Position numbers and translations under genes: made by a program | In this document: piece after piece, positions 39,799-41,933 of the stretch | Layout: each line of letters starts with the position of its first letter | How positions within the stretch are numbered: position 1 is the first letter of the stretch | Source of the DNA: Clostridia bacterium | Lineage (GTDB): Bacteria > Bacillota > Clostridia > Christensenellales > Borkfalkiaceae | DNA length: 41,933 nt | NCBI GenBank assembly: GCA_017396365.1 | Contig: JAFQMD010000006.1 | Span: 1 to 41,933 of the forward strand | Reading direction: 5' to 3' | Notes under the pieces: model-generated | What the model was told of the DNA's origin: nothing | The model's database searches: none | What the model saw: only the letters and a program-made list of their open reading frames with translations

Positions 39799-41529
39799 AT
39801 GGATTACAAAGTCAATTATGAAAATTGGGTAACGAGCCCCTATCTTCGCGCGGACGCTCTTAGCGAACTCAACGCTATTGCAAACGACGAAAAAGAAATA
39901 GAATATTCTTTTGGCGCAGAACTCGAATTCGGCACGGCAGGTATGCGTGGAATTATCGGTTACGGCACTAATAAAATGAACGTTTACACGGTTAGAAGGG
40001 CAACTCAAGGGTTGGCTGAATTTATAAAGGCTAACGGCGCAGGCGCAATGAAAAGAGGCGTTGCAATCTCGTACGACACGAGAAGAAATTCCGAACTCTT
40101 TGCAAAAACCGCCGCAGGCGTTTTGTTAAAGAACGATATCAAGGTTCATATTTATCCCGAACCGCGCCCTGTTCCTATGCTTTCTTACGCAGTAAGAAAA
40201 TTAAATTGTTTTGCAGGTATTATGATTACCGCAAGCCACAATCCAAAGGAATACAACGGATACAAAGTCTATGGCGAAGACGGCGCGCAAATGTCGCCCG
40301 AAGCAACCGACGAAGTTGTAAAATACATAAATCAAATTACCGACTATTTCTCAGTTAAAGAAATCGAAGTGGTAAGTTTAAAAGGCGGAAAAAAGCCAAA
40401 GCATTTGGCGGTTATCGGAAAAGGTCTTGAAAAGAGTTATTATAAAGAACTCGTTAAACTTACTCTTTCAAAAAAGGCTGTAAAGGCGGTTGGCAAAAAG
40501 ATAAAAATCGTTTATACGCCCGTTCACGGTAGCGGTTTCGTTCCCGTAACGAGCATTTTGAAAAAATTAAAAATCAATGCAACGATAGTTGAAGAACAAG
40601 CAAAGCCCGACACCGAATTTTCTACCGTTGAAGTTCCAAATCCAGAGTTTAAAGAAACTCTTTCTATGGGTATCGAACTCGCAAACAAGATAAAGGCGGA
40701 CGTCGTTTTCGGCACTGACCCGGACTGTGATAGACTCGGCGTTGCTATTCGCGACGATAAGGGTGAATTCGTTGCTCTTTCGGGCAACCAAGCAGGTATA
40801 TTGCTCCTAGATTATATATTATTAAGGTTAAAGAGCGACGGAAAACTTCCTGAAAACGGCGTAGTCGTTAAAAGTTTCGTTTCTACGGGTATGGCAAAAC
40901 TCATTTGCGCAAATTACGGCGTAGAACTTATAGAAACACCCGTTGGCTTTAAGTTTATCGGCGAAAAGATTAAACAGTACGAGCAAGATAAGTCAAAGAC
41001 GTATCTTTTCGGCTTTGAAGAAAGTTGCGGTTATCTTCGCGGAACTCACGCAAGAGATAAAGACGCTGTCGTTGCAAGTATGCTCTTTGCAGAAATGGTT
41101 TGTTATTATCAATTCGTTGGCAAGGGTGTTTACAGTAGGCTTTGCGAAATTTACGATAAATACGGTTACGTTTTAGACGCTACTGACAGCATTAAATATT
41201 CAGGACTTAAAGCAATGGACGATATGAATAGCGCCGTTGCAAAAATGAGGGAAAAACAAATTGATACTATCGGTATTTACACGGTAAGTGGGGTAAGAGA
41301 TTATCTTGCAGGCGTAAGAAAGAGCGATGGCGAACAAACCGAACTTGCAATTAAAGGAATAAATTGCGTTTATTACGAACTTTTAAACGGTGGATTTATT
41401 TGCTTAAGACCGAGCGGAACAGAACCAAAACTTAAAGTTTATTATTCAATCAAAGCAAAGGATAAAGCGCACGCAGAAAAGGCTCTTGCAGAACTTAAAG
41501 AGAACTTTTCGGCTATGCTTACCGAGTAA
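39799..41529 (+). CDS. Phosphoglucomutase/phosphomannomutase (alpha-D-phosphohexomutase)
   Basis: A 576-residue enzyme converting glucose 6-phosphate and glucose 1-phosphate (or the mannose pair). The phosphoserine is Ser146 in ITASHNPKEYNGYKVY. The metal-binding loop is GTDPDCDRLG (near 310-320), the sugar-binding loop GFEESCGYL and the phosphate-binding loop RPSGTEPKLKVY near the end. FGTAGMRG (44-51) is the N-terminal signature of the B. subtilis PgcA-type family, and length fits it. GGAGGG precedes the ATG. It would supply sugar nucleotides for envelope glycans. It is a single-gene unit with a consensus promoter. Confidence 0.93.
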   Translation: MDYKVNYENWVTSPYLRADALSELNAIANDEKEIEYSFGAELEFGTAGMRGIIGYGTNKMNVYTVRRATQGLAEFIKANGAGAMKRGVAISYDTRRNSELFAKTAAGVLLKNDIKVHIYPEPRPVPMLSYAVRKLNCFAGIMITASHNPKEYNGYKVYGEDGAQMSPEATDEVVKYINQITDYFSVKEIEVVSLKGGKKPKHLAVIGKGLEKSYYKELVKLTLSKKAVKAVGKKIKIVYTPVHGSGFVPVTSILKKLKINATIVEEQAKPDTEFSTVEVPNPEFKETLSMGIELANKIKADVVFGTDPDCDRLGVAIRDDKGEFVALSGNQAGILLLDYILLRLKSDGKLPENGVVVKSFVSTGMAKLICANYGVELIETPVGFKFIGEKIKQYEQDKSKTYLFGFEESCGYLRGTHARDKDAVVASMLFAEMVCYYQFVGKGVYSRLCEIYDKYGYVLDATDSIKYSGLKAMDDMNSAVAKMREKQIDTIGIYTVSGVRDYLAGVRKSDGEQTELAIKGINCVYYELLNGGFICLRPSGTEPKLKVYYSIKAKDKAHAEKALAELKENFSAMLTE

Positions 41530-41933
41530 AAATAGTTGTAAAAAATTTTTAAAAAAAGTTTTGTAAAAATGCGAAATTTTGCTTGACATACCTTTTGGGG
41601 TGTGGTATTATATGTAGGCTCTCACTTGAGAGTTTATATATTGTCGCAATCGTTTTTGCGAGCAAATACGGGTGATTTTACCCGAGTACGAAGATTGACA
41701 ACTGCATAGAATTAAAGTTAAATGAAAAATATCTATTAAAAATAGAGATTAGTCAAGTAACGAGTTTAAAATAACTTTTTTAAAAAGTACAGAAAGGCAA
41801 AAAAAGACTTTAAATATCTTTAATAAAGAAAAATTGGTTAATACAAAAAAGTATATCATAATTTTGCTAATAAAGAGAAAGTCTAATGAATTTTTAAGGA
41901 CGCTAAGAGAGATATATTGACGAAAGCGACTTA
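41530..41933 (+). other. Gene-free structured leader, probably of an rRNA operon beyond the right edge
   Basis: No ORF of note. After a strong promoter (41583-41611) the transcript would carry hairpins CTCTC/GAGAG (41619-41632), TCGCAA/TTGCGA (41644-41661), CGGGT/ACCCG (41669-41684) and TCTATT/AATAGA (41732-41746). The piece ATTGACAACTGCATAG (41694-41709) resembles the TTGAAAACTGCATAG-like sequence in leaders and spacers of Clostridia rRNA operons. Together with the strong promoter and AT-rich, ORF-free leader this suggests pre-16S sequence. No mature rRNA is in view, so this stays an inference. Confidence 0.5.
41583..41611 (+). promoter_or_regulatory. Strong promoter before the right-edge leader
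   Basis: TTGACA (41583-41588), a 17-bp spacer and TATTAT (41606-41611). It directs transcription out of the window to the right. Confidence 0.82.

Noticed and set aside
41619..41635. TTGAGAGTTT shared by the CRISPR repeat and the right-edge leader
   Set aside because: A single 10-base AT-rich match in 42 kb can be chance, and the flanks do not match.

Overview
This is a 41.9-kb chromosomal window from an AT-rich bacterium, most likely a member of the Bacillota (Clostridia grade). The evidence is the gene content and order: ylxM-ffh, smc-ftsY, rpsP-khpA-rimM-trmD, topA-trmFO-hslV-hslU, plsX-rnc, a DUF4364 regulator, a TSCPD protein, and an HPr-like protein with a kept Ser46 region. Promoters are close to the sigma-A consensus, with 17-bp spacers, and Shine-Dalgarno sites are strong. 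It looks like an uncultured gut-type Clostridia, but no marker in the window fixes the species.

Region by region. (1) 1-560: the trailer end of a CRISPR array with 36-bp repeats and 30-bp spacers (type II-like) that enters from the left, followed by a terminator. (2) 559-4820: an SGNH hydrolase plus a membrane-anchored EEP hydrolase, a lone rplI on the minus strand, and a Cys-rich metallophosphoesterase lipoprotein. (3) 4864-7924, minus strand: tcdA with an MFS permease, a TSCPD protein with a DUF4364 regulator, and a Crh-like HPr homologue without the active-site His. (4) 8006-11593: an operon with an unknown protein, NUDIX, CPBP protease, dtd and a QueG-like Fe-S protein, then a 44-codon ORF. 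(5) 11594-19403: asnS-plsX-rnc-smc-ftsY. (6) 19387-26612: ylxM-ffh-rpsP-khpA, rimM-trmD-rbgA-rnhB-yraN-RNA methyltransferase, and rplS as a separate unit with its own promoter and leader. (7) 26676-38001: one long tightly packed operon, GT-C-like membrane protein-comM-dprA-topA-trmFO-hslV-hslU-hisS. (8) 38012-39629, minus strand: a GT2 glycosyltransferase and ung. (9) 39725-41529: phosphohexomutase. (10) 41530-41933: a strong promoter and structured leader, probably of an rRNA operon that starts beyond the right edge.

Most of the window is core housekeeping: SRP targeting (ftsY, ylxM, ffh), ribosome and tRNA maturation (rpsP, khpA, rimM, trmD, rbgA, rplS, trmFO, dtd, tcdA), chromosome upkeep (smc, topA, dprA, comM, rnhB, ung) and proteolysis (hslVU). 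The less ordinary items are the CRISPR trailer with a shared variant repeat block, the His-less HPr, the Cys-module phosphoesterase lipoprotein, the GT-C-like protein with a large extracytoplasmic insertion, the overlapping terminator/promoter between ftsY and ylxM, two tandem DnaA-box-like sites, and several palindromes at promoters. I found no cas genes, insertion sequences, prophage genes, tRNAs or rRNA bodies.
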